Of a DNA stretch of 36,788 nt, positions 8,138 to 16,600 are shown piece after piece. The DNA is from Actinomycetes bacterium (GTDB lineage: Bacteria > Actinomycetota > Acidimicrobiia > Acidimicrobiales > JABEUL01), in the NCBI GenBank assembly GCA_021777355.1, contig JAJYDO010000001.1:68601-105388 (forward strand), written 5' to 3'. Each line of letters begins with the position of its first letter. Within the stretch, counting starts at the first letter, position 1. The notes under the pieces are model-generated. The model was given only the letters and a program-made list of their open reading frames with translations, did no database searches and was not told the DNA's origin. A program made the translations under genes and the position numbers.

Positions 8138-8168
8138 AAAGGAGGGCATCGACTCCTTTGGCATCGAC
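8138..8168. repeat. overlapping inverted and direct short repeats in the island left arm
   Basis: AAAGGAG (8138-8144) is inverted as CTCCTTT (8153-8159), and GGCATCGAC occurs directly repeated at 8145-8153 and 8160-8168, a 15-base period. Interlaced repeats of this kind are common at protein-binding sites, but no protein can be named. Confidence 0.45.
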
Positions 8169-8384
8169 GATCCCTAGTGAGCGTACGGGGACGCGATGCG
8201 ACCCCAGACCTACTGCCTCGGCCACCTACTCAATTTCGCCTTGCAAACTCCAAGGCTTCCTCCCTCGTGTCATCGAACTCTCCAGGCCAGGAGATGTCGC
8301 GCTCACACCTTGAGTTCAAGCCCCCAGGTGCTCCCGTGTTCGACCTGTGATCACAGCAGCACTCCGAGGCCACAGAACAGCGGG

Positions 8385-8774
8385 TCAGGGGTGGTGACGG
8401 ACTTCGACCCCTGGGAGATTGGTGAACGCCGCATCGTCGGCGGTGACAACCGTCCGGTTGGAAGCCACAGCAGTTGCAGCGATCTGGAGATCATGCGCGC
8501 CCCGGGGCCGACCCTGACGTCGGACGGCGACAAGGAGCTTCGCATGCGCCTCGGCGACATCTACGTCGTAGTCGATCAGCGGGATGGTTGCAAGAACATC
8601 GTTGAGAAAGCCCTGCCGGCGGGTTCGCGCCTTGCCTTGGGAGAGCTCGACACCCACCTGCAGCTCGGCGACGGTGATGGTGGCGATCGCCACGTCGTCG
8701 TCGTCGGCTATCACCTCGTCGAGGTCATCGCCGGCACGTTCGGCGTCAATGAGAAATGTCGTATCAAAGAGCAA
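8385..8774 (-). CDS. vapC: PIN-domain ribonuclease toxin, VapC family
   Basis: VapC toxins are PIN-domain endoribonucleases that cut tRNA or rRNA when freed from their antitoxin. The 129-residue product shows the acidic active-site series: Asp4 in LFDTTFLID, Glu in ITVAELQVGV, Asp in RGAHDLQIAATA, and Asp in VVTADDAAF. Nothing is missing or truncated, so it is probably functional. The start is TTG 8774, 5 bases after the antitoxin stop, so the two are co-transcribed and probably translationally coupled. High GC compared with flanking genes and its position inside a segment bounded by direct repeats both point to acquisition by transfer. Confidence 0.9.
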   Translation of the reverse strand: MLFDTTFLIDAERAGDDLDEVIADDDDVAIATITVAELQVGVELSQGKARTRRQGFLNDVLATIPLIDYDVDVAEAHAKLLVAVRRQGRPRGAHDLQIAATAVASNRTVVTADDAAFTNLPGVEVRHHP

Positions 8775-8779
8775 CCGGG

Positions 8780-9025
8780 TCAGTGTTGTCGCTCCTCAAC
8801 CGTTACCAGATGACGGATCGCGGTCAGATCGGCTCTCCATCCTTCGTCTGGCCGGTGTCGGCGCAGCATCGACTTCACCTCGGAACCTCGGCCACTCATG
8901 GCAGGTTCGATGAGGGCGATCGCCTTCCCCCTGCGGACGATGGTGATCCGCTCTCCCCGATGCTCAACCGCATCGAGAAGGTCCGCGAAATTGCGTGCGG
9001 CCTCGGTGGCACTAATCTCTGTCAC
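8780..9025 (-). CDS. vapB: Phd/YefM-type antitoxin partner of VapC
   Basis: The product (VTEISATEAARNFADLLDAV, then ERITIVRRGKAIALIEP) is a typical Phd/YefM antitoxin: an N-terminal DNA-binding fold of about 55 residues followed by a flexible C-terminal tail (about 56-81) that would bind the toxin. I start it at GTG 9025; a TTG at 9028 is also in frame. There is no Shine-Dalgarno sequence, but TAATCT lies six bases upstream on the minus strand, the distance expected for a leaderless transcript. Together with vapC it forms a complete toxin-antitoxin operon, normally autorepressed by the complex. Confidence 0.88.
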   Translation of the reverse strand: MTEISATEAARNFADLLDAVEHRGERITIVRRGKAIALIEPAMSGRGSEVKSMLRRHRPDEGWRADLTAIRHLVTVEERQH

Positions 9026-9047
9026 CAAATCAGATTATCAGATATTT
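9026..9047 (-). promoter_or_regulatory. vapBC promoter/operator candidate (leaderless)
   Basis: On the minus strand this reads TATCTGATAATCTGATTTG before the GTG. TAATCT (9037-9032) fits the actinobacterial TAnnnT -10 element with a start site at or next to the GTG. The near-repeat ATCTGAT/ATCTGAT overlapping it is a plausible operator for the toxin-antitoxin complex. Confidence 0.4.
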
Positions 9048-9474
9048 GGACCCGGGGCCATGCAACCCGCTTGTTTCCGAAACGACGCTGGCACACAGGC
9101 CTGGATTTTGATCGGCCTGTCCCCGACTGCCGGCTCGAGGCGCACTCGCAGACGGGAGGGAACGGTCGGTGCAAACTCCCGCAAACACCTAGGCCCAAAG
9201 GCCCGACCGGCTCTTCGAATCCAGCTTCCCTCTAATCAGCAGAACGAGATCAGATGGCAACGGACCCGGTGCCAAACCGTCGATCTGTCGCGACTCAGGC
9301 TTGTCATCGGTTACAGCGATTGGGACGTAGATCGGGGGAACTCCAGGAAGGCCGCGCCCGACGTGTTCATCATCACTCCCGTCTGAGGCTCCGTTGCAGG
9401 CAATCGAGTCATACTCCTTGGACTCAGGGAAACACCTTGAATACCTCAATCGTAACTATCAGCTGAAACGAAAT

Positions 9475-9489
9475 CAATTGGACAATTGG
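9475..9489. repeat. two CAATTGG repeats next to the right attachment repeat
   Basis: CAATTGG occurs at 9475-9481 and 9483-9489, 14 bases before the right 20-bp repeat. Short direct repeats beside an attachment core can be recombinase arm sites; here this is only suggestive. Confidence 0.3.
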
Positions 9490-9502
9490 TCAACCTGATC
9501 CT

Positions 9503-9522
9503 TTCATGCTCTACTACGACAT
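9503..9522 (+). repeat. right direct repeat; apparent original 3' end of glnA1
   Basis: This is the exact second copy of 7943-7962. With the next bases it reads TTC ATG CTC TAC TAC GAC ATC TGA, which is FMLYYDI and a stop in the same frame as the intact gene end. It is followed nine bases later by a strong terminator, as expected for the native end of glnA1. Confidence 0.85.
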
Positions 9523-9534
9523 CTGATGGATATC

Positions 9535-9569
9535 AAATACCCCCTCCTTTAAATGGAGGGGGTATTTTT
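9535..9569 (+). terminator. strong intrinsic terminator, probably the native glnA1 terminator
   Basis: A perfect 13-bp stem (9535-9547 with 9555-9567; core TACCCCCTCC/GGAGGGGGTA), a 7-base loop TTTAAAT, and a T-run at 9565-9569. It directly follows the stranded FMLYYDI copy and precedes the methyltransferase gene. Confidence 0.92.
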
Positions 9570-9627
9570 GTCCAACTGGCTACTGGCTGTGAACCTAGCA
9601 TTAACGAAAATCTGGCAGAATGGGGCA

Positions 9628-10386
9628 GTGTCAAATTCGGACAGTCAAAGTGACAAAGAAAATATCTCGTCAAATGAGGTTTCCACCCAAACTCAAGCGG
9701 CAATTGGGCGCCAAAAGAGAGTATGGAACAGAAGAGTAAGCACATGGGAGCACCACGGTGTTTTAGGGCTGGAAAAGGTTATTAAGGCCGTCTTAGAGCT
9801 CTCACAAGTGCAAGCTGGCATGAAAGTGCTTGACATTGGATGCGGCACGGGCACCTTGGCTCTTCCCATGGCAAAAAGCGGTGCAATTGTGACAGCGATA
9901 GACGTATCTCCTGCAATGATAGACAGACTAATGTCTGTTGCCAAAGAACAGGGAATCACCGGCATCACCGGAATAGCAGCACCGGCTGAGACTTTGAATA
10001 TTGAATCCGAGAGCATAGACATTATTGTTTCGAACTACGCGCTGCATCACTTAAGAGACCCAGACAAAGAGAAATTAGTAAAGACAATGTTCAACTGGCT
10101 AAAGCCCGGCGGCAAAGTCGTAATTGGGGACATGATGGTTGGGCGAGGCGGCACAAGTAGAGATCGTGAGATAATCGCTTCAAAAATCTCAATCATGTTG
10201 AAAAAAGGACCGGCAGGATGGTGGCGCATTTTAAAGAATGCGATGCGCTACTTTTTCAGGGTCCAAGAGCGGCCAATCTCAATGGAAGCTTGGACCAAAC
10301 TTTTTGAATCAAATGGCTACGTCGAAGTATCTGCAAATACCGTGGTTAATGAAGCAGCTACCGTCATGGCCAAACGACCAGTCTAA
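9628..10386 (+). CDS. class I SAM-dependent methyltransferase
   Basis: The central Rossmann domain shows motif I (VLDIGCGTGTLALPMAKSGA), the acidic ribose-binding residue in AIDVSPAMID, motif III-like IVSNYALHHL, and LKPGGKVVIGDM. This is the Methyltransf_11/25 type. The C-terminal part (ISMEAWTKLFESNGYVEVSA) resembles the end of UbiE/MenG-like enzymes, but the substrate cannot be told. An upstream ATG at 9553 lies inside the terminator hairpin and is not believable; I prefer GTG 9628, about 252 residues, with TAGCAT (9597-9602) as a possible -10. The gene stands alone, convergent with the SDR gene. Confidence 0.85.
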   Translation: MSNSDSQSDKENISSNEVSTQTQAAIGRQKRVWNRRVSTWEHHGVLGLEKVIKAVLELSQVQAGMKVLDIGCGTGTLALPMAKSGAIVTAIDVSPAMIDRLMSVAKEQGITGITGIAAPAETLNIESESIDIIVSNYALHHLRDPDKEKLVKTMFNWLKPGGKVVIGDMMVGRGGTSRDREIIASKISIMLKKGPAGWWRILKNAMRYFFRVQERPISMEAWTKLFESNGYVEVSANTVVNEAATVMAKRPV

Positions 10387-10414
10387 CTATCGCATCCGGG
10401 TTTTATCGGCATAT

Positions 10415-11167
10415 TTAAGCCGATATTCCACCGTCCATAGTTAAAATCGCTCCCGTAATGGATCTTGCTTCCTGACTCCCTAGAAAGGCTACGGCATCTG
10501 CAACCTCTTCCGGAGACGGAACGCCCAAGGGCGAGAGCATCCGCTCCATGTGTCTAGGCGCTGCACCTGATGGAAAACCTAGGTGGGCTAGTTTTGAAGG
10601 ATCAACGCCCCCTATTGCTATCGCATTAATTCTTACTCCCCGATCCTGGTATTCAAAAGCCATTGATTTAGTCAACTGAATAACAGCAGCCGAAGCAGCT
10701 CCCAAAAGTGTTGAGTATGCCAAACCAATAAGTCCAGAGGTGCCAACTATATTCAATATAGAACCGCCGGTCCCTAACAAGTTTGGCAAAACCGATCGAG
10801 AAACCAGAAATTTTCCTGTTACATTCACGGCCATTAAATGGTTCCACTGTGCCAAACTTTGCTCGCCAAAATGCGAAAACCATGTAACTTGGGCAGCGTT
10901 AACCACAACGGAGGGTGAGCCTAGAGAACCTATCAAATCACCGATTGCGCTCTTTACCTCGTCTTCATTAGTAATGTCACCTACGGCTACTCGGCCCGCC
11001 CCTCCATTGCTTACCAAATCTTCCAGTGTCAAAGAGGCGTCATCGACACTAATATCGAATATTCCAACCGAGGCTCCTTCTTGAGAGAGTTTTCTTGCAA
11101 TTGCCCTCCCCATTTCACTTCCCCCACCTACAACAATGGCAGAACATGACTCATATCTTTTGCACAT
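10415..11167 (-). CDS. SDR-family protein without a canonical YxxxK active site
   Basis: The 250-residue product has the SDR fold marks: an N-terminal GGGSEMGRAIA dinucleotide site, VVVNAAQ in place of NNAG, the MAVNVTGKF helix, SILNIVGTSG with Ser144, LTKSMAFEYQDRGVRINAIA, and a C-terminal ITGAILTMDGG. The catalytic pair is abnormal: Tyr151 is followed by S-T-L-Leu155 where Lys is required, and it lies only seven residues after Ser144. NAD(P) binding is likely, but normal SDR chemistry is doubtful. It begins 6 bases after the epoxide-hydrolase-like gene stop, so the two form an operon and may act on related small molecules. Confidence 0.82.
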   Translation of the reverse strand: MCKRYESCSAIVVGGGSEMGRAIARKLSQEGASVGIFDISVDDASLTLEDLVSNGGAGRVAVGDITNEDEVKSAIGDLIGSLGSPSVVVNAAQVTWFSHFGEQSLAQWNHLMAVNVTGKFLVSRSVLPNLLGTGGSILNIVGTSGLIGLAYSTLLGAASAAVIQLTKSMAFEYQDRGVRINAIAIGGVDPSKLAHLGFPSGAAPRHMERMLSPLGVPSPEEVADAVAFLGSQEARSITGAILTMDGGISA

Positions 11168-11173
11168 AATTAA

Positions 11174-12061
11174 TTAACTAACTTTCATATGTTGGCCCAA
11201 AAGGTTTGCCATTATTTCAGGGGCCTCCTCGGGGATCCAATGGCTCAATCCTTCAAGCACTTCAAATCGGTAAGGCGCATTCACAAAGTTCTCGGTTGCC
11301 TCGGCAGCCTCTCTTCCAAGAGCCACGTCTTCAGTGCTCCAGATGTAAAGCGTTGGGATCTCCACGGGACCCAAAAAACTCATATCCGACTTTCCCATTG
11401 CCCGATACCAGTTAAGGGCGCAAGTCATTGCGTGGGGTTCCAAAAGGGTGTCAATATACTCACTGAGCTGGCTTTGATACTCTTTTTTTTCAGTGTCTAA
11501 TCCGCTCAGCTTGAACATCATTCGCAATCCATCTCCCTGATTGGCTAACAGCATCTCCTCCGGAACGCTCTCCTGCTGGAAAAACTGCATGTAAGAGGAT
11601 TTTTCACCTTGGTCAGACGTGCCTGATGTATAGGCTTGCAAAAGAGCGAGCGGGTGAGGGGTTGATACAACATTCAAAGTTTTAAGTCTTTCGGGGTGTT
11701 TAAGAGCCATCATCCACGCAATGCCTCCACCCCAGTCATGTCCTATTAAATGGAAAGTTTCAAAACCAAAGTGATCGGCAATGGCAAAAACATCCATGGA
11801 CAACTCGTCCATTGTGTAGGCCTCGATCAAAAGAGGACGGGCACCTGGGCTGTAACCCCGTTGATCCGGTGCTACCAGGAAAAAACCCTGATCTTTAAGT
11901 ACTGCCATGGCACTGAGCCAAGAAGCCGAGGTCTCCGGGAAACCGTGCAGCAAAAGGACCGGCTCTCCGGCTCTGTTTCCTGCAGTCCTGCATGAAAATG
12001 TATAACCCCTGACATCTACATTCTCCTTTGAAACCCCATAGATCGAATCATCAATAGCCAC
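11174..12061 (-). CDS. alpha/beta hydrolase, epoxide-hydrolase-like
   Basis: The fold marks are HGFPETSASW (oxyanion region), LVAPDQRGYS, and the nucleophile elbow GHDWGGGIAW, in which Asp rather than Ser is the nucleophile, as in epoxide hydrolases and haloalkane dehalogenases. Later come an acidic residue in IWSTEDVALG and the catalytic His in LEGLSHWIPEEAP. The length of 295 residues and the cap-domain region (about 140-215) fit soluble epoxide hydrolases; the HGFP and GHDWGG motifs favour that group. It starts at GTG 12061, divergent from another hydrolase gene, and is followed closely by the atypical SDR gene. Confidence 0.85.
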   Translation of the reverse strand: MAIDDSIYGVSKENVDVRGYTFSCRTAGNRAGEPVLLLHGFPETSASWLSAMAVLKDQGFFLVAPDQRGYSPGARPLLIEAYTMDELSMDVFAIADHFGFETFHLIGHDWGGGIAWMMALKHPERLKTLNVVSTPHPLALLQAYTSGTSDQGEKSSYMQFFQQESVPEEMLLANQGDGLRMMFKLSGLDTEKKEYQSQLSEYIDTLLEPHAMTCALNWYRAMGKSDMSFLGPVEIPTLYIWSTEDVALGREAAEATENFVNAPYRFEVLEGLSHWIPEEAPEIMANLLGQHMKVS

Positions 12062-12152
12062 GCCATTAATCTAGTAGTTTGCAGCCTAAAATTCCAGATT
12101 AACTGCCAAATCGCATAAAGTTGCAACAATCACTAATATAAGAGAGACACAT

Positions 12153-13040
12153 ATGGACAAACGGGAAGATATCGAATTTAAAGTTAATGGCGAGAGAATA
12201 TCTTCCTGGTTTTACAAACCGGATGGACCAAAGCCGCATAAAGCCATGGTATTGGCACACGGCCTAGGCGCAACCAAAGAATGCAATCTGGATCAGTATG
12301 CTCTCAGGTTCCAAGAAGCCGGTTATGCGGTACTTGTATTTGATTACAGAGGTTTTGGGGATTCAGGAGTGAAAGACAAGAAACTTTCACAGTTAATTTC
12401 AGTGCGCAGGCAGCTTCAAGACTGGATGGGAGCACTTGACTATTTACGGACCAGAAACGATATTGATCACTCTAATATCGGTATTTGGGGCACATCGTTC
12501 AGCGGGGGCCATGTCTTAAGAATTGCCTCACAAGATCCTCGAATCAAAGCGGTCATTTCTCAAATCCCCAACGTCGACACCTTTGCTTCAATCTCACTGA
12601 TGGAACCAAAAACCCAGCCGCTGCGCTTGGCAATTGCCGGAATCAAAGATCTTATTATGACAATCCTTGGCAGGCCAAGCTTTCAAATACCTATAGTTGG
12701 TGAACCTGGAGAGCTTGCGATGTTGTCATCAAGTGATGCTATGCCAGGTCTTCTGTCAATATCTCCGGAAACTGGGATCAATTCAACGCCTGCTAGGAGC
12801 AATTTGCTGCTTCCGCTGTATCGGCCAATAACTTCAGTCAAGAAAATAAAATGCCCTGTGCTTTACTGCATTGCCAAACAAGACAAGGAAGTCTCATCTA
12901 AAAAAGCACTTAAAGCTGCTGAAAAAACTGCAAATGCCACGGTCAAAGAGTACGAAGGCGGCCATTTCGCCCCGTATAATCCCCCTTTATTTGAAACCGT
13001 TATAAAGGATCAATTGGAGTTCTTAAAAGAAAATCTCTAA
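12153..13040 (+). CDS. alpha/beta hydrolase (dienelactone-hydrolase/S15-like)
   Basis: A serine-nucleophile alpha/beta hydrolase of 295 residues: VLAHGLGATKE, VLVFDYRGFGDSG, the elbow GIWGTSFSGGH with Ser nucleophile, acid in CIAKQDKEVSS, and His in YEGGHFAPYNPP. An insertion of about 70 residues (roughly 150-220) before the last beta strands forms a small cap. The group includes esterases and acyl hydrolases of unknown substrate. It is transcribed divergently from the epoxide-hydrolase-like gene with a 91-base spacer. The start ATG 12153 has an AGAGAG purine stretch upstream. Confidence 0.82.
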   Translation: MDKREDIEFKVNGERISSWFYKPDGPKPHKAMVLAHGLGATKECNLDQYALRFQEAGYAVLVFDYRGFGDSGVKDKKLSQLISVRRQLQDWMGALDYLRTRNDIDHSNIGIWGTSFSGGHVLRIASQDPRIKAVISQIPNVDTFASISLMEPKTQPLRLAIAGIKDLIMTILGRPSFQIPIVGEPGELAMLSSSDAMPGLLSISPETGINSTPARSNLLLPLYRPITSVKKIKCPVLYCIAKQDKEVSSKKALKAAEKTANATVKEYEGGHFAPYNPPLFETVIKDQLEFLKENL

Positions 13041-13605
13041 TATTTAGGCAATCATAAAGGATAAGAATTTGAACCAATTGGGCCGTTCGAACCATTCGTG
13101 AATAAAATTTTACTTTAGGCTGACTATAAGCTTCCTTTAATTCGAAATTGGCTGATACAAGTAGACTTTGACCAGAATGTAAGTAATTAGAGTGCACTAT
13201 TTCAGTTATTGAAGTTTCTTCTTTGCTTAAGTTGAAATCTGGTCCATGCAGCTGGAGTAAAAACGTGTGGCTTTTCCACTTCCTCAAGTTTTTTCGGCTT
13301 TGCTATGGTGCCAGAACCTCGATTGGCATATATTTCCATTTAATAATGGTCTTCAAATTATCTTCTTGGTTGAGAGATTAGAGGATCCTTAGAATCCATA
13401 ACCAATAATTAGATCATGCAAAAGAAACGCCTGGAAAATCCAGTTTGATGGTCAATATTATGACAATTGGCGAAGCTAGCCCTCAATATTTAGAAGTTAT
13501 ATTTGGTATAGTCAAAAGTACATTCACGCATCACTGGTAATTGCTTCCTCTCTCAAACTAGAAGTACTCCCTGCCAATATGTTGAAAGAGAAAGTGGCAT
13601 AAAAA
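13041..13605. other. 565-base gene-free region
   Basis: AT-rich spacer between the hydrolase and the repeat-protein gene. Open frames here are short and show no family motif. I see no tRNA, no convincing terminator and no strong repeat; it presumably holds the promoter of the following gene. Confidence 0.6.
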
Positions 13606-16600
13606 ATGTTTAAAGCTTCAATTGGAAAGCACAGTATGTGTTTAATGGTGTTAGCACTCTTAATCGGATCATTTTTTTCATTAGTAGTAGATTTGGCACA
13701 ACCAAATAGGGCGTTCGCTTCAGGGACCTCTTGGTCCCCGCCAAGCGCAATTGATGGAGCAATGGTCTCGGTTTCTTGTCCAACAGCTTCATTTTGTATG
13801 GCAGTTGACTCAAATGGGAGAGTTCTTCATTTCAACGGCACTACTTGGGCGGCTCCTTTGTCAATTGACGGCAGCAATTACCTGTCTTCGGTATCTTGTC
13901 CGACCGTCACATTTTGCATGGCGGTTGACCGCGGAGGAAATGCACTTAGTTTCAACGGCACCACGTGGGCGGCTCCTTTATCAATTGACGGCACCCACTC
14001 TCTCTACTCCGTGTCGTGTCCGACTGTCTCATTGTGCAAAGCGGTTGACGGTTCGGGCAATGCACTTTCTTTCAACGGCTCTACTTGGGCGGCTCCATTA
14101 TCAGTTGACAGCACAAACGAAATCAGTTCTATTTCTTGTCCAACAACGTCGTTTTGCATGGCAGTAGATGGCAGCGGAAAAGCACTTGGCTTTAACGGCT
14201 CCACTTGGGCAACGCCTAGTTTGATTGACAGCGTTGGCTATTTCACCTCACTTTCATGCCCCACCGCTTCGTTTTGCATGGCCACTGACAACTTTGGCGA
14301 CGTGCTTAATTTCAATGGCACTACTTGGGCAGCACCAACTGTGCTTGACGTTGCTGACTACTTAAGTTCGGTTTCGTGCACATCTGCCACATTGTGCATA
14401 GTAGTTACTTTCTCCGGCAAAACTTTCACCTTCAACGGCACGACTTGGACAGGTCCAGTTGTAATTGATGGAGGCCGATACCTAAGCTCGATATCGTGCC
14501 CCACGACTACCTTCTGCATGGCAGTTGATAATTCAGGTTATGCACTCTCGTTCAATAGCACGACTTGGGCTAGCGCGGTTGAGATTGACGGTTCCAACAT
14601 TGCAACCTCGGTTTCTTGTCCTACGACTACCTTCTGCATGGCAGTTGATAATTCAGGCAACGCTATTATTTTCAACGGTTCCACTTGGGCGGCTCCTGTC
14701 TCAGTGGGGAGCGTCAACGCCCTAATTTCCGTATCCTGCGCCTCAGCCTCGTTCTGCATGGCTGTGGGACTTGGCGGCAAGGCCTACAGCTTTAATGGCT
14801 CCACTTGGGCGGCTCCTGTATCCACCGGCAGCGGCTACTACTTAGAATCGGTTTCATGCCCCACAGTCTCATTTTGCGTGGCAGTTGATGGCAATGGAAA
14901 TGCACTTAGATACAACGGTTCCACTTGGGCAGCACCTGTCTCGATCGATGGCACTAACGAAATTTACTCTGTTTCGTGTGCAACAACATCGTTCTGTATG
15001 GCCATTGATAATGCTGGCAATGCTATAAGTTTCGACGGCTCTACTTGGGCAGCACCTGTCTCGATTGACGCCAGTTACAACTCAAACTCGGTTTCGTGTC
15101 CCACAGCTTCATTTTGTATAGATGTAGACAGAAACGGTAGTGCTCTCACCTACTCTCCTGTAGCATCAGTTTCTTCTCTGAGTCCATCGTCTGGTCCATT
15201 GCCAGGTGGCTCTCTAGTAACAATTCTCGGATCCAATTTCACAGGTGCAACATCGGTTGACTTTGGTTCGACTCCTGCTTCAAGCTTTACTGTTGTATCT
15301 GATAGCGAGATCACAGCTACTTCCCCCTCAGTGGCCGCGTCAGGCCTAGTTAATGTCACTGTCACTGGACCAGACGGCACCTCACTTACATCTACATTCG
15401 ATCAATTCAACTACATTCAAGGAGGCACCTATAGTGCACTTTCGCCAATGAGAATCTGTGACACTAGGGCAAACCAGGTCGGTGTAGTAACTAACCAGTG
15501 CAATAGGGCGGGTTTGGGCGGAACACTTTTAGGCAATAGTTCATTATCTGTAAATGTAGCCAACTATCAAAGCGATGGGGTGCCAGCCAATGCAACTGCA
15601 GTTGTAGTTAATGTCACTGCAGTGGGCCCGAGCATGAGTGGCTACTTGACTCTTTACCCTGCAGGAATAGCTAAACCTAGTACTTCATCTCTAAACTTCT
15701 CAGCTAATGAGTATGCCGTAGCAAATATGGTGGAAGTCCCAATTGGTGTTGGTGGTGCTATATCCATTTATAATTTCATGGGATCTGTTGATGTTTTGGT
15801 AGACGTAGAAGGATATGTAGCCCCACCTTCAAATACCACTCCAACTGAAGGACTCTTTAACCCAATTACTCCCTATCGGATCGCAGATACCAGAAGTGGG
15901 GCCAGCGATCCCGCCACTTATGCAAATGAAACTTTCTCAGCCGGTCAGTCAAGATCATTCCAGATATCTGGAACAGGAACAGGAAGCGACATAGTTCCGT
16001 CGAGCGATGTATCGGCAGTGGTTCTCAATGTAACTGCTACTAATACAAGTTCGAATGGGTTCATCTCCGTATCCGCAACAGCACCAACTTCTACACCAAC
16101 ATTTTCAGATATCAACTACTCGACTTCAATGAGTGTGCCGAACAGAGTAATTGTCCCGCTGTCACCAACTGGAAGCATATCTATATATTCAAGCCAGCCA
16201 GCAGACATTATTGTCGATGTTTCCGGATGGTTTACACTTGCGCCCACTGGAGCTACAGGTGATTTCTACTTCCCTATTACTCCTGCTCGAATAGCTGATT
16301 CCAGGACTAACTCCACATATCAGGATCAAAATAAACATCTCGCTGGCGGTTCACCTATTGGGCTAGGCACTCCTGATCAAGTGAATGTTGTAAACATAAA
16401 TGGAGATCAAATTCCAACTAGTGCGACTGCAGTAGTTGGCAACCTCACAGTTACCAACGCTCCGTATCCTGGATTTATGACTGCATGGCCAGCAAATTCT
16501 TCCGCTCCAAATACAAGTGATCTTAACTGGTCTTCAAATGAAACAGTTCCCAATGCCCTTGTGGTACCCATATCACCAGGAGGGGTGATAAATATTGCTG

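Larger units (their letters stand above)
7943..9522. mobile_element. GC-rich mini-island with VapBC-type module integrated at the glnA1 3' end
   Basis: Twenty-base exact direct repeats bound a segment that is 1560 bases long from repeat to repeat. Its composition differs sharply: 8641-8700 has 41 G/C of 60, whereas 10021-10080 in the flank has 23 of 60. The only recognisable genes inside are a Phd/VapB-type antitoxin and a PIN toxin. No integrase, transposase or tRNA is visible, so it is either a non-autonomous element mobilised in trans or a decayed remnant. The 418 bases left of vapC (7967-8384) hold hairpins and short repeats; the 474 bases right of vapB (9029-9502) hold no gene I recognise. 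The right repeat still reads FMLYYDI followed by TGA, the apparent original glnA1 end. Confidence 0.75.

Noticed and set aside
9205-9230. TTCGAAT in a CTC...CCA context, resembling a tRNA T-loop
   Set aside because: The flanking bases do not pair as a T-stem and no acceptor, D or anticodon arm is present.
8196-9386. Several long plus-strand open frames in the island
   Set aside because: They are antisense to vapB/vapC or simply open because of high GC; none shows a protein family motif.
9189-9449. 86-codon minus-strand frame in the island right arm
   Set aside because: No motif, no ribosome site, and composition alone can explain the open frame; it is not supported as a gene.
9553-9627. ATG start of the methyltransferase at 9553
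   Set aside because: It lies in the loop and stem of the strong terminator; GTG 9628 is more credible.
13720-15159. Regular 120-bp direct repeats that might be a CRISPR array
   Set aside because: The repeats are continuous coding sequence with conserved amino acids and no unique spacers.
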